Source: Nonomuraea sp. SYSU D8015 (GTDB taxonomy: Bacteria; Actinomycetota; Actinomycetes; Streptosporangiales; Streptosporangiaceae). From it: a stretch of 64,000 nucleotides of DNA. A model generated the notes under the pieces. It made no database searches. It worked only from the letters and a program-made list of their open reading frames with translations, and was not told the origin of the DNA. Shown one piece after another: positions 15,596 to 26,899 of this stretch; within the stretch, counting starts at the first letter, position 1, and each line of letters starts with the position of its first letter. The stretch lies in NCBI RefSeq assembly GCF_008065375.1, contig NZ_VJYI01000005.1, positions 62,001 through 126,000 on the forward strand, written 5' to 3'. The position numbers and the translations under genes were made by a program.

Positions 15596-16464
15596 GAAGA
15601 AAGGATCACAGATCGCGTGAGGTGCATGGGCTCGTCGGGGTTGAGCCCGCGGGCGAAGGCCCGGGCGACGGCCACCCGCTGGGCGCGGATCAGCTCGGCC
15701 ATCGGGTCGAGCCCGGTCTCGAAGAACGTCCCGCCGGTCTGCTCGACCTGCGCCCGCAGCCCGTCGGGCGCGGCGCCGAGCATCCAGGTGACGCGGCCGG
15801 GGGCGGCGATGCTGATCGGGCCGTGGCGGTATTCCATCGCCGGGTAGGCCTCCGTCCACGATCGGGACGCCTCGCGCATCTTCAGCGCCGCCTCCTGCGC
15901 CAGCCCGACCGACCAGCCGGTGCCGAGGAAGCTGAACTGCTCGGCCTCGACCAGCTCGCCGGGCAGCGGCGCGGCCACGGCCTCCTCGGCGTCGGCGACG
16001 GCCTGGGTGAGGTCCTCGCCGAGGCTCGCCCGCAGCAGGGCGAGCTGCGTGGTGGCGAACCTGGTCTGCACGACCGACCGCTCGTCGGCGTAGTCGAGCA
16101 CGACGACCTCGTCGGCGGCCGTCATGATCGGGGTCGTGGGGTCGGCGGTGATGGCCGTGGTCTTCGCGGTGATGCTGGACAGCAGCTCCAGCACCTCGGT
16201 GGTGGTGCCGGAGCGGGTGAGCGCCAGCACGCGGTCGTAGCGGCGGCCGGCGGGGAACTCGGAGGCGGCGAAGGCGTCGGTCTCGCCCTGCCCGGCGCGC
16301 TCGCGCAGGGCCGCGTACGCCATCGCGATGAACCACGACGTGCCGCAGCCGACGACGGCGACCCGCTCGCCCTCGCGCGGCAGCAGGTCGGCGGGGACGC
16401 TCTCGACCGCCCGCCGCCAGCACGACGGCTGGGACGCGATCTCGTCCTCGGTGTGGGTGGTCAC
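15592..16464 (-). CDS. agaS: SIS-domain sugar isomerase, AgaS-like galactosamine-6-phosphate deaminase/isomerase
   Basis: 290 residues from a GTG with GGGAGG six bases upstream; an ATG at 16503 is a weaker alternative. The first SIS domain has VAVVGCGTSWFIAMAYAAL and LALTRSGTTTEVLELL. The second has FSFLGTGWSVGLAQEAALKM and AMEYRHGPISI. AgaS proteins convert galactosamine-6-phosphate to tagatose-6-phosphate; a glucosamine-specific role is possible. It is the first gene of the operon and is divergent from the DeoR regulator. Confidence 0.85.
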   Translation of the reverse strand: MTTHTEDEIASQPSCWRRAVESVPADLLPREGERVAVVGCGTSWFIAMAYAALRERAGQGETDAFAASEFPAGRRYDRVLALTRSGTTTEVLELLSSITAKTTAITADPTTPIMTAADEVVVLDYADERSVVQTRFATTQLALLRASLGEDLTQAVADAEEAVAAPLPGELVEAEQFSFLGTGWSVGLAQEAALKMREASRSWTEAYPAMEYRHGPISIAAPGRVTWMLGAAPDGLRAQVEQTGGTFFETGLDPMAELIRAQRVAVARAFARGLNPDEPMHLTRSVILSS

Positions 16465-16490
16465 CCCATGCCTCCCATGATTGATTGTTT

Positions 16491-16513
16491 CTGTTGTTTT
16501 CATATCACAACAG
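16491..16513. promoter_or_regulatory. Inverted repeat CTGTTGT-N9-ACAACAG, candidate DeoR operator
   Basis: Perfect 7-bp arms separated by TTTCATATC lie in the AT-rich space between agaS and the divergent DeoR gene. The position fits repression of both directions. Confidence 0.65.
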
Positions 16514-16591
16514 CGCAGCAATGTGCAGTGGTGGCCCCAGGTCCACCTGTGTGCCACGCTTGCTCCTGACCGCATCCGCTAGGAGGCCTTC

Positions 16592-17362
16592 GTGTCCCGC
16601 TACGAACGCTGGAACGCCATCCTCGAGCTGCTCTCCCAGGAGGGCAGGCTGTCGGTCGAGGAGGCCGCCCAGGCGCTCGAGGTCTCCACCGCGACGATCC
16701 GGCGGGACTTCGACCAGCTGGCCCAGCAGCAGATGCTCATGCGGACGCGGGGCGGCGCGGTCGCGCAGAGCGTGAGCTACGACCTGCCGCTGCGCTACAA
16801 GACGGCCAGGCACGCCGACGAGAAACACCGCATCGCGGCCGCGGCGGCCGAGTTCGTCACGCCGGGCGCCGTGGTGGGGCTCAACGGCGGCACGACGACC
16901 TCCGAGCTGGCCCGCACCCTGGCCACGCTGCCCACGCTGGAAAGCGGGTTCACGATCGTCACGAACGCGCTCAACATCGCCGCCGAGCTGACCGTCCGCC
17001 CGCACGTCAAGATCGTGGTGACCGGCGGGGTGGCCAGGCCGCAGTCGTACGAGCTCATCGGGCCACTGGCGTCCGGGGTGCTGGAGCAGGTCACGCTGGA
17101 CGTGGCGTTCCTGGGTGTGGACGGGCTCGACGTCGAGCTGGGCGCGTCGGCGCACCACGAGGGCGAGGCCAGCGTCAACAACCTGCTGATCAGCAGGGCC
17201 TCCCAGGTCGTCGTGGTGGCCGACTCGTCCAAGATCGGCAAGCGGGCGTTCTCCCGCATCTGCCCCATCGGCCAGATCGACACGCTGGTCACCGACTCAC
17301 AGCTCTCCGACGCGCTCGCCGGTCAGCTCAGCGATGCGGGCATCAAGGTCGTACGCGCCTGA
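16592..17362 (+). CDS. DeoR/GlpR-family regulator of amino-sugar catabolism (AgaR-like)
   Basis: 256 residues from a GTG with AGGAGG at 16580-16585. The N-terminal helix-turn-helix is RWNAILELLSQEGRLSVEEAAQ, then VSTATIRRDFDQL, the family signature. The C-terminal sugar-phosphate sensor has GLNGGTTTSELA and VTGGVARPQSYELIGP. It is divergent from the aga operon and likely releases an operator in the gap when a phosphorylated sugar is bound. glpD follows 41 bases on. Confidence 0.9.
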   Translation: MSRYERWNAILELLSQEGRLSVEEAAQALEVSTATIRRDFDQLAQQQMLMRTRGGAVAQSVSYDLPLRYKTARHADEKHRIAAAAAEFVTPGAVVGLNGGTTTSELARTLATLPTLESGFTIVTNALNIAAELTVRPHVKIVVTGGVARPQSYELIGPLASGVLEQVTLDVAFLGVDGLDVELGASAHHEGEASVNNLLISRASQVVVVADSSKIGKRAFSRICPIGQIDTLVTDSQLSDALAGQLSDAGIKVVRA

Positions 17363-17403
17363 GGGTGGGTAAATAGGGAGCGCAAGCGATCCCAGGGGGA
17401 ATT

Positions 17404-19140
<1,737 letters not shown>

Positions 19141-19185
19141 CCGAGCCGTCGCAGCAACAATTGTCCGGCTGCTCCCCGTGAGCTG

Positions 19186-19209
19186 GCGGGCGGCCCGGAG
19201 GCCGCCCGC
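19186..19209. terminator. GC-rich hairpin between glpD and the subtilase gene
   Basis: GCGGGCGGCC (19186-19195) pairs perfectly with GGCCGCCCGC (19200-19209) around CGGA. It sits between convergent genes and can serve both. There is no U-tract. Confidence 0.65.
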
Positions 19210-19217
19210 TGAGGGTT

Positions 19218-20456
19218 CTAGTACCGCGTGGCGTCATGGACGTCGAGCAGTGGCTCCTTGACGCCGTCGCCCGAGTCGTCCGTCCAGTTGGAGTTGCCGG
19301 TGGAGATCAGCGTGCTGCGCACCGCCAGCGCGCCCGCCCGCGTCGTCGGCTTGCGGGCTCCGGAGGTGAGGACACCCGCCGCGCCGGCCACGTGCGGGGC
19401 GGCCATCGAGGTGCCGCTGATCGTGTTGTAGCCGCCGTTCCGCCACGTCGAGTAGATGCACGTGCCGGGTGCGGTGATCTCGATGGTGGAGCCGTAGTTG
19501 GAGTAGAACGCCGAGGTGTCGTCCTGGTCGGTCTCGCTGCGGCAGGACAGCGTGCTGCCGCCGGCGCCGCCGGGCAGGCCGTCGTTGTCGGTCAGCGCCG
19601 AGACGGTGACCACGTCGGGGTGGTTGGCGGGGAAGAACGTGGAGGCGTTCGCGTGGCTGTTGCCCGCGGCCACGACGACCACGACGCCGGCGTTGACCGC
19701 GTTCGCGATCGCGGTGCTGATCGCGCTGCTGGAGCAGCCGTTGCAGCCCAGGCTCAGGTTGACGACCTCGATGGTGGAGGCGCGCTGCACCACCCAGTTG
19801 AGGCCGGCGGCGATGCCGGACAGGGTGCCGGAGCCGGCCGCGTTGAGGACCTTCACACCGTGGATGCGGGCGCCGGGCGCGACGCCGACCGGGCCGATGG
19901 CGTTGTCGATCGCGCCGACGGTGCCCGCGACGTGTGAGCCGTGGCCGTTGTCGTCGGTGCCGGAGTTGTTCAGGCAGACGCCGGTCAGGCAGTTGGCCCG
20001 CGCGACGACGTTCAGGTCGGGGTGGGTGTGGTCGACGCCGGTGTCCACGACGGCGACGTCCACGTCGATGCGTACGTCGTCGGCGCCGTCGATGTCGAGG
20101 TTCGGGTTGTCGGGGCCGAAGATCCGCCGCACGCCGGTGGGCGTGGTCTGCGGGAAGGCGGTGACCTCGGCGTCGGGCTCCACGCTGAGCACGTTCGGGT
20201 TCCGCTTGAGCTGCTCGGCGGCGGCCGCGCTCAGCCGGGCGGTGTAGCCCTTGAAGGCGTGCTCGTAGACGCCGACGAGCTCGCCGCCGTGCTGGGACAC
20301 CTGGTTCTCGGCGGCGCCGCGGGGCGCCCGCATCGACGGGTTGAGCTGGACGATGTACGTGCCGTCGGGTGCGGCGGAGGCTGAGGCGGGGATCGGCGCC
20401 GTGAGTAACGCCAGCACGCCGGCGAGCAATGCGAACAGGGGGGTGCGTGATCGCAT
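19218..20456 (-). CDS. Secreted subtilisin-like serine protease (S8) with I9 prodomain
   Basis: 412 residues. A Sec signal peptide (LFALLAGVLALLTAPIPASASA) is followed by an I9 inhibitor prodomain (TYIVQLNPSMR to LSVEPDAEV). The catalytic triad is visible: Asp in VAVVDTGVDHTHPDL, His in NGHGSHVAGTVG and Ser in GTSMAAPHVAGAAG. The oxyanion Asn is in VVAAGNSHAN. The six Cys in the mature part could form disulfides. It is secreted and probably degradative. Confidence 0.95.
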   Translation of the reverse strand: MRSRTPLFALLAGVLALLTAPIPASASAAPDGTYIVQLNPSMRAPRGAAENQVSQHGGELVGVYEHAFKGYTARLSAAAAEQLKRNPNVLSVEPDAEVTAFPQTTPTGVRRIFGPDNPNLDIDGADDVRIDVDVAVVDTGVDHTHPDLNVVARANCLTGVCLNNSGTDDNGHGSHVAGTVGAIDNAIGPVGVAPGARIHGVKVLNAAGSGTLSGIAAGLNWVVQRASTIEVVNLSLGCNGCSSSAISTAIANAVNAGVVVVVAAGNSHANASTFFPANHPDVVTVSALTDNDGLPGGAGGSTLSCRSETDQDDTSAFYSNYGSTIEITAPGTCIYSTWRNGGYNTISGTSMAAPHVAGAAGVLTSGARKPTTRAGALAVRSTLISTGNSNWTDDSGDGVKEPLLDVHDATRY

Positions 20457-20515
20457 GAAGGCCCTTTCTCGACAGGGGGTGTCAGTAAAGTTTTCACCAC
20501 GTGTCGGGAAAAGTC

Positions 20516-20554
20516 CACAAAAAGAGCGCCGATTCGCTACGAATCGGCGCTCTT
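20516..20554 (-). terminator. Intrinsic terminator of the beta-propeller gene
   Basis: AAGAGCGCCGATTCG (20522-20536) pairs perfectly with 20540-20554 around a 3-base loop. On the minus strand a TTTTT tract follows the stem. Confidence 0.85.
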
Positions 20555-20561
20555 CGATTAC

Positions 20562-22496
20562 CTAACGAAGCGGGATCCAGGCTTGTGAGGCGAGTGTCGC
20601 GGCGTCGTTGACCTGGACGCCCTCCGGAGAGACCGTCCAGATCGAGGTACCGATCACCATCGAGCGCTGGATGCCCGGCTGGTACGGAATGTCCCCCTGC
20701 TGGCCCTGCGTCGGGTGCTTGATCATGCCGACCTTTGACACGCCCGAGTCATCGATCTTGAGCACCAACGCGCCGGACTCGTTCTGCTGGGTCAGCGGGA
20801 TCACCGACAGCCCGGTCTTCGGCCAGTACAGGAACGCGTGCGGGTCCCACTCGGCCTCCGAGCCGGAGTCCTTCTGGAACAGCTGTGACAGCCGCCGCGG
20901 GCTGGCCGGGTCGCTGACGTCGAACAGCGACACCTGGGTGCCGAGCGTCCTGCCCTGCTCGCTGGCCTCCTGCCCGATGCCGATCAGCCGGCCCTCGCCG
21001 CCGGGGTGCAGGTAAGCCGAGTAGCCGGTGATCTTCAGCTCGCCGGTCACCTTCGGCGCCGCCGGATCGCGCAGGTCGAGCGTGTAGAGCGGGTCCACCT
21101 GCCGGAACGTGACGCAGTAGCCGACCGGGCCGATGAACCTGACCGAGTAGATGCGCTCGCCCTTGCCCAGGCCGCCGACCTCGCCGGTCTTGGCCATGCT
21201 GTCGGCCTTGAGGACGTGGACGGCGCTGGAGCTGCTCTTGCCGTCGGCCGAGTTGAGCGTGGTGGCGACGCGCAGGTGGCCGTCATGCTCCGACAGCGAG
21301 TACTGGTTCAGCAGCCGGCCCTGGACCTTGCCGGAGGCCACGTATGAAGGCGGTCCCGGCGCGGCGACGTCGAACCGGTGGATCTCGGTCTCCTCCGGCG
21401 GGATCGTGGGGGTCGGGCTGGGCTCCGCGGGCGTGGGGTCCTCGGCCGGGGGGACGGCCGGGGTCTCCTCGATAGGCATCGGCATCGGCCACCACCAGCG
21501 CGGGTTGCTGGCCACGTACAGGCTGGCGCCCGTGCCGTACACGATGTCGCCGTCGGCCGCGAGGCTGATCGGGTCGGTCCCCGCAGCGGTGAGGCCCCGC
21601 GCCAGGTCGAGGGTGTGGACGGTCAGGAGCGAGGTGCCGGTGTAGTCGGCGGGGTGGCTGACCCGCTCGCACTTGACCGCGTCCTTCCTGACCGTGCCGG
21701 ACGCGTCGGTGATCTCGATCTTGGGCAGCCAGGCGTCGACCGGCGCCTTGCGCACGGCCTCCTGGTTCGCCTTGATCATCTCCGCCTCCGACGTCTCGTT
21801 CTTCGGCTGCGGGAACTCGATCTCCGGCTGGCTGCGGGTGACGATCCTGATCGTCGAGCCGACCATCCTGGCGTCCACGTACGAGCCCTGCGGCTTTACC
21901 GTGCCGAGGATCTTGGGCTCGGCGGCCAGATCGATCAGCACGTACCGGGTGTCGCCGGGCGGAGCGATTGACTTGACCATCATGTCGCCGTAGCCGCGGA
22001 ACAGCACCAGCGCCCGGTTGCCGAACAGCAGCAGGTCGGCCGGGGCGAAGACGCGCTCGTCGCCCTCCGTCAGCTTGAGCGTCGAGGTGACCTTCCGCGT
22101 CGCGGTGTCGATGACCCGAAGGGTGCCGCCGGTGACCGTGATCACCCGGTTGCCGTCGGTCTTGACCAGGTCCGGCTCGTCCACGCCGGCCTCGTGCACG
22201 TTCGTCGTGGAGTGCTCGGGTGTGTCCGCCTTCGCGTTGGCGGTCATCGCCGCCGTGTCCTCCTGCATCCGCGCCACCGGCACGACCCGGCCGAACCCGT
22301 ACGCGCTGACGTTCTTCGCGGTCCGCTCACGCAGGCCCGCCAGCAGGTCGCCGCAGTCGCTGTAGGCCACCAGGCGGACGGCGCCCAGCGTGGTCTTCCG
22401 GGGAGCCGGCGCCGGGTCCTCCGCGGACGAGGTGCAGGCGGCCGTGACCGTCGCCAGCGCGGCGGCGGTGGCGGCCGTACGGATCAGCGTCTTCAT
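20562..22496 (-). CDS. Secreted beta-propeller domain lipoprotein
   Basis: 644 residues. The N-terminus MKTLIRTAATAAALATVTAAC ends in a lipobox, so it is probably a lipoprotein with Cys21 lipidated. The hallmark STTNVHEAGVDEPDLVKTDG of the beta-propeller (DUF family PF09826-like) occurs at about 100-120. A Pro-rich insertion (PAVPPAEDPTPAEPSPTPT) lies in the middle. Other conserved pieces are YSVRFIGPVGYCVTFRQVDPLY and TLDLRDPAAPKVTGELKI. The function of these extracellular proteins is not known. Confidence 0.88.
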   Translation of the reverse strand: MKTLIRTAATAAALATVTAACTSSAEDPAPAPRKTTLGAVRLVAYSDCGDLLAGLRERTAKNVSAYGFGRVVPVARMQEDTAAMTANAKADTPEHSTTNVHEAGVDEPDLVKTDGNRVITVTGGTLRVIDTATRKVTSTLKLTEGDERVFAPADLLLFGNRALVLFRGYGDMMVKSIAPPGDTRYVLIDLAAEPKILGTVKPQGSYVDARMVGSTIRIVTRSQPEIEFPQPKNETSEAEMIKANQEAVRKAPVDAWLPKIEITDASGTVRKDAVKCERVSHPADYTGTSLLTVHTLDLARGLTAAGTDPISLAADGDIVYGTGASLYVASNPRWWWPMPMPIEETPAVPPAEDPTPAEPSPTPTIPPEETEIHRFDVAAPGPPSYVASGKVQGRLLNQYSLSEHDGHLRVATTLNSADGKSSSSAVHVLKADSMAKTGEVGGLGKGERIYSVRFIGPVGYCVTFRQVDPLYTLDLRDPAAPKVTGELKITGYSAYLHPGGEGRLIGIGQEASEQGRTLGTQVSLFDVSDPASPRRLSQLFQKDSGSEAEWDPHAFLYWPKTGLSVIPLTQQNESGALVLKIDDSGVSKVGMIKHPTQGQQGDIPYQPGIQRSMVIGTSIWTVSPEGVQVNDAATLASQAWIPLR

Positions 22497-22527
22497 GACC
22501 TCATCACGGCTGTCCGGGCCGGATGGT

Positions 22528-24681
22528 TCAGGAGCCCCTTTGCGGGTTGACGGTGAAGGCGGGGCTGAAGTCGAGGTTCTCCGGCACCTCCACCAGCTTG
22601 CGCACCAGCTTGCCGTTGAAGTCGGCCACTTGGATCTCGTCGTTGACGCCGTTGTCCTGCTCCCAGCAGTAGAGGTGGCTCTCGTCGTAGAAGCCGAGCA
22701 CCTTGTCGCAGTCGGAGGAGAACTTGCGCAGGCGCTCGCCGGAGGCGGAGTCCCAGATGCAGTGGTCGCCGTCGCCGCCGTTGGGGCAGTTGGTGACGAA
22801 CGCCTTGCCCGAGGGCGAGAAGATGGCCCGCGTGCCTGCGGACAACGTGCCGATCTTATCCGTCGACCGCGTGGCCTTGCCCTCTGCGTCGTAGAAGCGC
22901 AGGCCGACGTTCTTCTCGTCGCCGTAGACGTTGATCGCGCCCTCCTCCTGGGCGTCGAAGCCGAAGGCCGTGTCGCGGACCGAGGAGTCGCTCACGTCGA
23001 CCGTGATGGCCTTCTTCGTGGGCACGTCGATGATGACGAAGCCCAGGTAGGACCAGTTGTCGCCGGTCTTCTTCTCGATGTTGAGCAGGATCTTCGAGCC
23101 GTCCTTCGACCACGCCCTGATGCTGCTGATCAGCGGCTTCTTGACGGTCTTCACCGTCGTACGGTCGTCGGACCGCCGGTCGGTGATGGTGATGAAGTCG
23201 TAGTTGTCGGAGCTGTAGCTCTTGCCCCGGCCGGCCAGGTAGCGGCCGTCCGGAGACACCATGGACTCCCAGTTGCCGGCGTATTTGGTGAACGTGCCGT
23301 GCAGCGAGCCCCTGGCGTAGTCGATCCAGTCCTCCTTCGCCTTGTCGTAGACCTCGTAGGAGGTCAGGACGATCGCGTCGGACGGGTGCTCGTACAGCGA
23401 GATGTTTCCGCCGGGGAGCGTCCTCTTGGTGCCGGTCCGCGGCACGGCGGCCGGGGTCGAGGACGGGCTGGGCCGGGTGCTGGTCCGCGTCTGCGTGGGC
23501 GAGGGCGTCCGCTGCGCGACCACCGACGACCTGTCGAACTGGACGATCACCACCACGCCCGCCAGCAGCAGTAACGCGACCGCCACCGTGATGCCGGCGA
23601 TCAGCGGGGTCCTGCTCTTCTTCTGCGGCGGCCGGCCGTACATGCTCGGGTAGGTCGGCTGCCCGTACGGCGGCTGCTGCCACTGCTGATGGGGATGCGG
23701 CGGCGGTGGGACGGGCGCGGAGTGCGCGAGCGGAACGGGGCCGGGCAGCGGGACCTGGCCGGAGTATTGGACCGGTCCCGACGGCGGGCCGGACGGCGGG
23801 CCGAAGGGCGGCGGCGGAGCCGCCTGGGGAGCCGCTTCGGCGGCGGCCTGCGCGAGGATGCCGGTGTTCGGCGCCGGGTGCTGCAGCAGGCGCATGATCA
23901 CCTGCTCGGCGGTGGGCCGTTGCGCCGGGTCCTTGTTGAGGCAGGCGGCCACCACGTCACGCAGCGTCCCGTCCAGGGCGCCGAGGTCGGGCTGCTGGTT
24001 GAGCACCCGGTTGATCACCGCGGGCATCGTGTCGCTGCCGAACGGCGCCCGGCCCGACGCGGCGAACACCATCGCGCTCGCCCACGCGAACATGTCCGCG
24101 GCCGGCCCGACGGCATGCCCCATGATCTGCTCGGGCGGCATGTACGACGGCGTCCCCACGACCATGCTGCTGATCGTCGAGGTGGCGTTGAGCGCCCGCG
24201 CGATGCCGAAGTCGATCACCCGCGGCCCGTCCGCGCCGATGATCACGTTGGCCGGTTTGAAGTCGCGGTGGACGATGCCGGCCTGATGGATGGCGGCCAG
24301 CGCGGTGGCGGTGCCGATGGCCAGCCGGTGCAGGGTCGTCCCCGTGCGCGGACCCTCCTCCTGCACCACCCGCTGCAACGAGGGTCCTTCGATGAACTCA
24401 CTGATGATGTACGGCCGGTCCTGCTCGACCCCGGTGCCGAGGACGGCGGCGGTGCAGAACGGCGCCACCTGTTGTGCCACCTGGACCTCGCGCAGGAACC
24501 GCTCGACGCTCACGTGGTCGCCCGACTGGTCGGCCCGCAGCCACTTGATCGCGACGCGGGCGCCCGCGGAGTCTTCGGCGAGGTAGACGACGCCCTGGCC
24601 GCCCTCGCCGAGCCGGCCGAGGAGATCCATGCCCCCCAATTGCTGTGGATCTCCGGGTCGTAGCGGAGCGAAGGATGCCAT
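22528..24681 (-). CDS. Transmembrane Ser/Thr protein kinase (PknB-like) with extracellular propeller-like sensor
   Basis: 717 residues. The kinase domain (about 15-270) has the glycine loop LGRLGEGGQGVVYLAE, the VAIKWL lysine, the catalytic loop HRDFKPANV and DFG in VIDFGIARAL. A Pro/Gln-rich linker follows. One membrane helix (PLIAGITVAVALLLLAGVVVIVQF) lies near 355-380. The outside C-terminal 300 residues contain repeated beta-strand units such as SMVSPDGRYLAG and AIFSPSGKAFV, probably a WD40/TolB-like sensor. It precedes the beta-propeller lipoprotein gene in the same direction (31 bases), so the two may act together. Confidence 0.93.
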   Translation of the reverse strand: MASFAPLRPGDPQQLGGMDLLGRLGEGGQGVVYLAEDSAGARVAIKWLRADQSGDHVSVERFLREVQVAQQVAPFCTAAVLGTGVEQDRPYIISEFIEGPSLQRVVQEEGPRTGTTLHRLAIGTATALAAIHQAGIVHRDFKPANVIIGADGPRVIDFGIARALNATSTISSMVVGTPSYMPPEQIMGHAVGPAADMFAWASAMVFAASGRAPFGSDTMPAVINRVLNQQPDLGALDGTLRDVVAACLNKDPAQRPTAEQVIMRLLQHPAPNTGILAQAAAEAAPQAAPPPPFGPPSGPPSGPVQYSGQVPLPGPVPLAHSAPVPPPPHPHQQWQQPPYGQPTYPSMYGRPPQKKSRTPLIAGITVAVALLLLAGVVVIVQFDRSSVVAQRTPSPTQTRTSTRPSPSSTPAAVPRTGTKRTLPGGNISLYEHPSDAIVLTSYEVYDKAKEDWIDYARGSLHGTFTKYAGNWESMVSPDGRYLAGRGKSYSSDNYDFITITDRRSDDRTTVKTVKKPLISSIRAWSKDGSKILLNIEKKTGDNWSYLGFVIIDVPTKKAITVDVSDSSVRDTAFGFDAQEEGAINVYGDEKNVGLRFYDAEGKATRSTDKIGTLSAGTRAIFSPSGKAFVTNCPNGGDGDHCIWDSASGERLRKFSSDCDKVLGFYDESHLYCWEQDNGVNDEIQVADFNGKLVRKLVEVPENLDFSPAFTVNPQRGS

Positions 24682-24754
24682 GAAGGGATTCTGTCGCTAT
24701 GGGGCGAATCCGCAAAAACTACCCGCCGGTAGCCCAGCGGAATATCCTCCTGTC

Positions 24755-26260
24755 ATGCACGTGACGTCCAGCGGCGAGACCCAGGGCATCATCGCCCCTT
24801 TCACCGGCGACACCCTCGCCGAGCTGCCCATTTCCACGGCCGAGGACGTCCGGAGGGCGTACGAGAAGGCCAGGGCCGCCCAGGCCGCGTGGGCGGCGCG
24901 ACCCGCGGCCGCGCGGGCGAGACCGTTCCTCTCGCTCCACGACGCGATACTCGACCGCAGGAACGAGATACTCGACATCGTCCAGGACGAGACCGGCAAG
25001 GCCCGCAAGCACGCCCTCGAAGAGGTGCTGGACGTTGCGTGCTGCAGCCTCTACTACGCCCGTCGCGCGCCCGCCCTGCTCGCCCCGCGCGCCCGCAGGG
25101 GCGTCTTCCCCCTCGCCACCCGCGTGGCCGAGCTGCGCCAGCCCAAGGGCGTGGTCGCGCTGATCTCCCCGTGGAACTACCCGCTCTCGCTCGGCGTCAC
25201 CGACGCGGTGCCCGCGCTGCTGGCCGGCAACGCGATCGTCCACAAGCCGGACACCCAGACCGCCCTGTCCACGCTGTGGACCATCGACCTGCTCGCCGAG
25301 CTCGGCATGCCGCGCGAGATCTGGCAGGTCGTGCTGGGCGAGCCCGCCGACATCGGCGACGCGCTGCTCGACCACGCCGACTACGTGGCCTTCACCGGCT
25401 CCACGCGCGGCGGCAGGAAGATCGCCGAAGAGGCGGCCAAGCGGCTCATCGGCTGCTCGCTGGAGCTCGGCGGCAAGAACCCGATGGTGGTGCTCGACGA
25501 CGCCGACCTCGACCTGGCCGTGCAGGGCGCGCTGCGGGCCTGCTTCACCAACGCCGGCCAGCTCTGCCTGTCCATCGAGCGCCTGTACGTCCACGAGTCC
25601 GTCTTCGACGACTTCGCCCGCCGCTTCGTCAAGCAGGTCAAGAACCTCAAGCTCGGCGCGGGCCGCGACTGGTCGGTCCAGATGGGCTCGCTCACCTCGC
25701 AGCGTCAGCTCGACGCCGTCAGCGCTCATGTGGCGGACGCCGTCGCCAAGGGCGCGACGCTGCTGGCCGGCGGCCGGCCCAGGCCCGACCTCGGCCCGCT
25801 GTTCTACGAGCCGACCGTGCTCACCGGCGTCACCGAGGACATGGACCTGTGCCGCAACGAGACGTTCGGGCCGGTGGTGGCGCTCTACCCGTTCGCCCGC
25901 GACGCCGAGGTGGTGGAGCTGGCCAACGACACGATCTACGGGCTCAACGCCTCCATCTGGACCTCCGACCTGGCGCGCGGGCGGGCGCTCGCCGCCCGCG
26001 TCAAGGCCGGCACGGTCAACATCAACGAGGGGTACGCCTCCGCCTACGGCTCCTACGACGCCCCCATGGGCGGCGTGAAGGCCTCCGGGCTCGGCCGCAG
26101 GCACGGCGCGGAGGGCCTGCTGCGTTACACCGAGGCCAAGACCGTGGCCTCGCAGGCGAGCTGGCTGGGCTTCGAGCCGCCGTCGGGGCTGCCGTACGAG
26201 AAGTGGGCCGACCTGCTGGTCGGCACGCTCAAGACGATGCGGCGACTGCGGCTGAAGTGA
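24755..26260 (+). CDS. NAD(P)-dependent succinate-semialdehyde/aldehyde dehydrogenase
   Basis: 501 residues from an ATG at 24755; an upstream open frame is shared with the divergent kinase start and is unlikely to be used. The catalytic Cys is in NAGQLCLSIERLYV and the general base Glu in SLELGGKNPMVVLDDADLDL. The nucleotide loop is FTGSTRGGRKI. Related actinobacterial enzymes are annotated as succinic semialdehyde dehydrogenases. The stop overlaps the next gene's GTG (GTGA), so a TetR regulator is co-transcribed. Confidence 0.9.
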   Translation: MHVTSSGETQGIIAPFTGDTLAELPISTAEDVRRAYEKARAAQAAWAARPAAARARPFLSLHDAILDRRNEILDIVQDETGKARKHALEEVLDVACCSLYYARRAPALLAPRARRGVFPLATRVAELRQPKGVVALISPWNYPLSLGVTDAVPALLAGNAIVHKPDTQTALSTLWTIDLLAELGMPREIWQVVLGEPADIGDALLDHADYVAFTGSTRGGRKIAEEAAKRLIGCSLELGGKNPMVVLDDADLDLAVQGALRACFTNAGQLCLSIERLYVHESVFDDFARRFVKQVKNLKLGAGRDWSVQMGSLTSQRQLDAVSAHVADAVAKGATLLAGGRPRPDLGPLFYEPTVLTGVTEDMDLCRNETFGPVVALYPFARDAEVVELANDTIYGLNASIWTSDLARGRALAARVKAGTVNINEGYASAYGSYDAPMGGVKASGLGRRHGAEGLLRYTEAKTVASQASWLGFEPPSGLPYEKWADLLVGTLKTMRRLRLK

Positions 26261-26856
26261 GCTTTCATGTGAAGGTGAACGATCAGGGTACGGCCGGGCG
26301 CATCGTGGCCGTCGCGCAGAAGATCCTCCTCGAGGAGGGCGCTGACGCGGTCAGCATGCGGCGCGTGGGCGACGCCGTGGGCATCACCGCCATGGCCATC
26401 TACCGGCACTACCCGAACAGGGAGGCGCTGCTCCGCGCCGTCGCCGACCGGAGCGCGCGGGAGCTGGCCGAGGCATGGGTGCGGCGGTCGCCGTCGGGCG
26501 GGATGGAGGAGCGGATCTCGGCGGCGCTGGACGACTTCCTCGATTTCGCGCTCGGCAGACCGCACCTCTACCGCTTCTTGATGTCCGACGCCTGGTCGGG
26601 GGCGCGGCGCTTCCCGGAGGACTTCCGCGACGGGCAGGGGCCGCCGTTCAGCGTGGTGGCGGCGCTGGTCGAGGAGGGCATGCGGACGGGCCTGCTGCGC
26701 GAGGACGACCCCCTGGAGACCGCGCTGGTCGTCACGTCGGCCGCGCAGGGGCTGGTCCAGCAGTATCTGAGCGGGCGGATCGGCATGGCCGAGCCCGACT
26801 TCCGCGCCCTGTGCCACCGGGCGACCTGGCGGATCATCAACGGGCTGCGGGCGTAG
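26257..26856 (+). CDS. TetR/AcrR-family regulator
   Basis: 199 residues; the GTG start at 26257 overlaps the dehydrogenase stop. The helix-turn-helix is QKILLEEGADAVSMRRVGDAVG, then ITAMAIYRHYPNREALLRAV. The C-terminal domain resembles the WHG-type ligand domain (FRALCHRATWRIINGL). Coupling to the aldehyde dehydrogenase suggests it regulates that operon. Alternative GTG starts lie at 26269 and 26275. Confidence 0.88.
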   Translation: MSFHVKVNDQGTAGRIVAVAQKILLEEGADAVSMRRVGDAVGITAMAIYRHYPNREALLRAVADRSARELAEAWVRRSPSGGMEERISAALDDFLDFALGRPHLYRFLMSDAWSGARRFPEDFRDGQGPPFSVVAALVEEGMRTGLLREDDPLETALVVTSAAQGLVQQYLSGRIGMAEPDFRALCHRATWRIINGLRA

Positions 26857-26899
26857 CGTCGTTCGCGCCAGGTGAGCGGACGAGCCTGACGCGCAGCCG

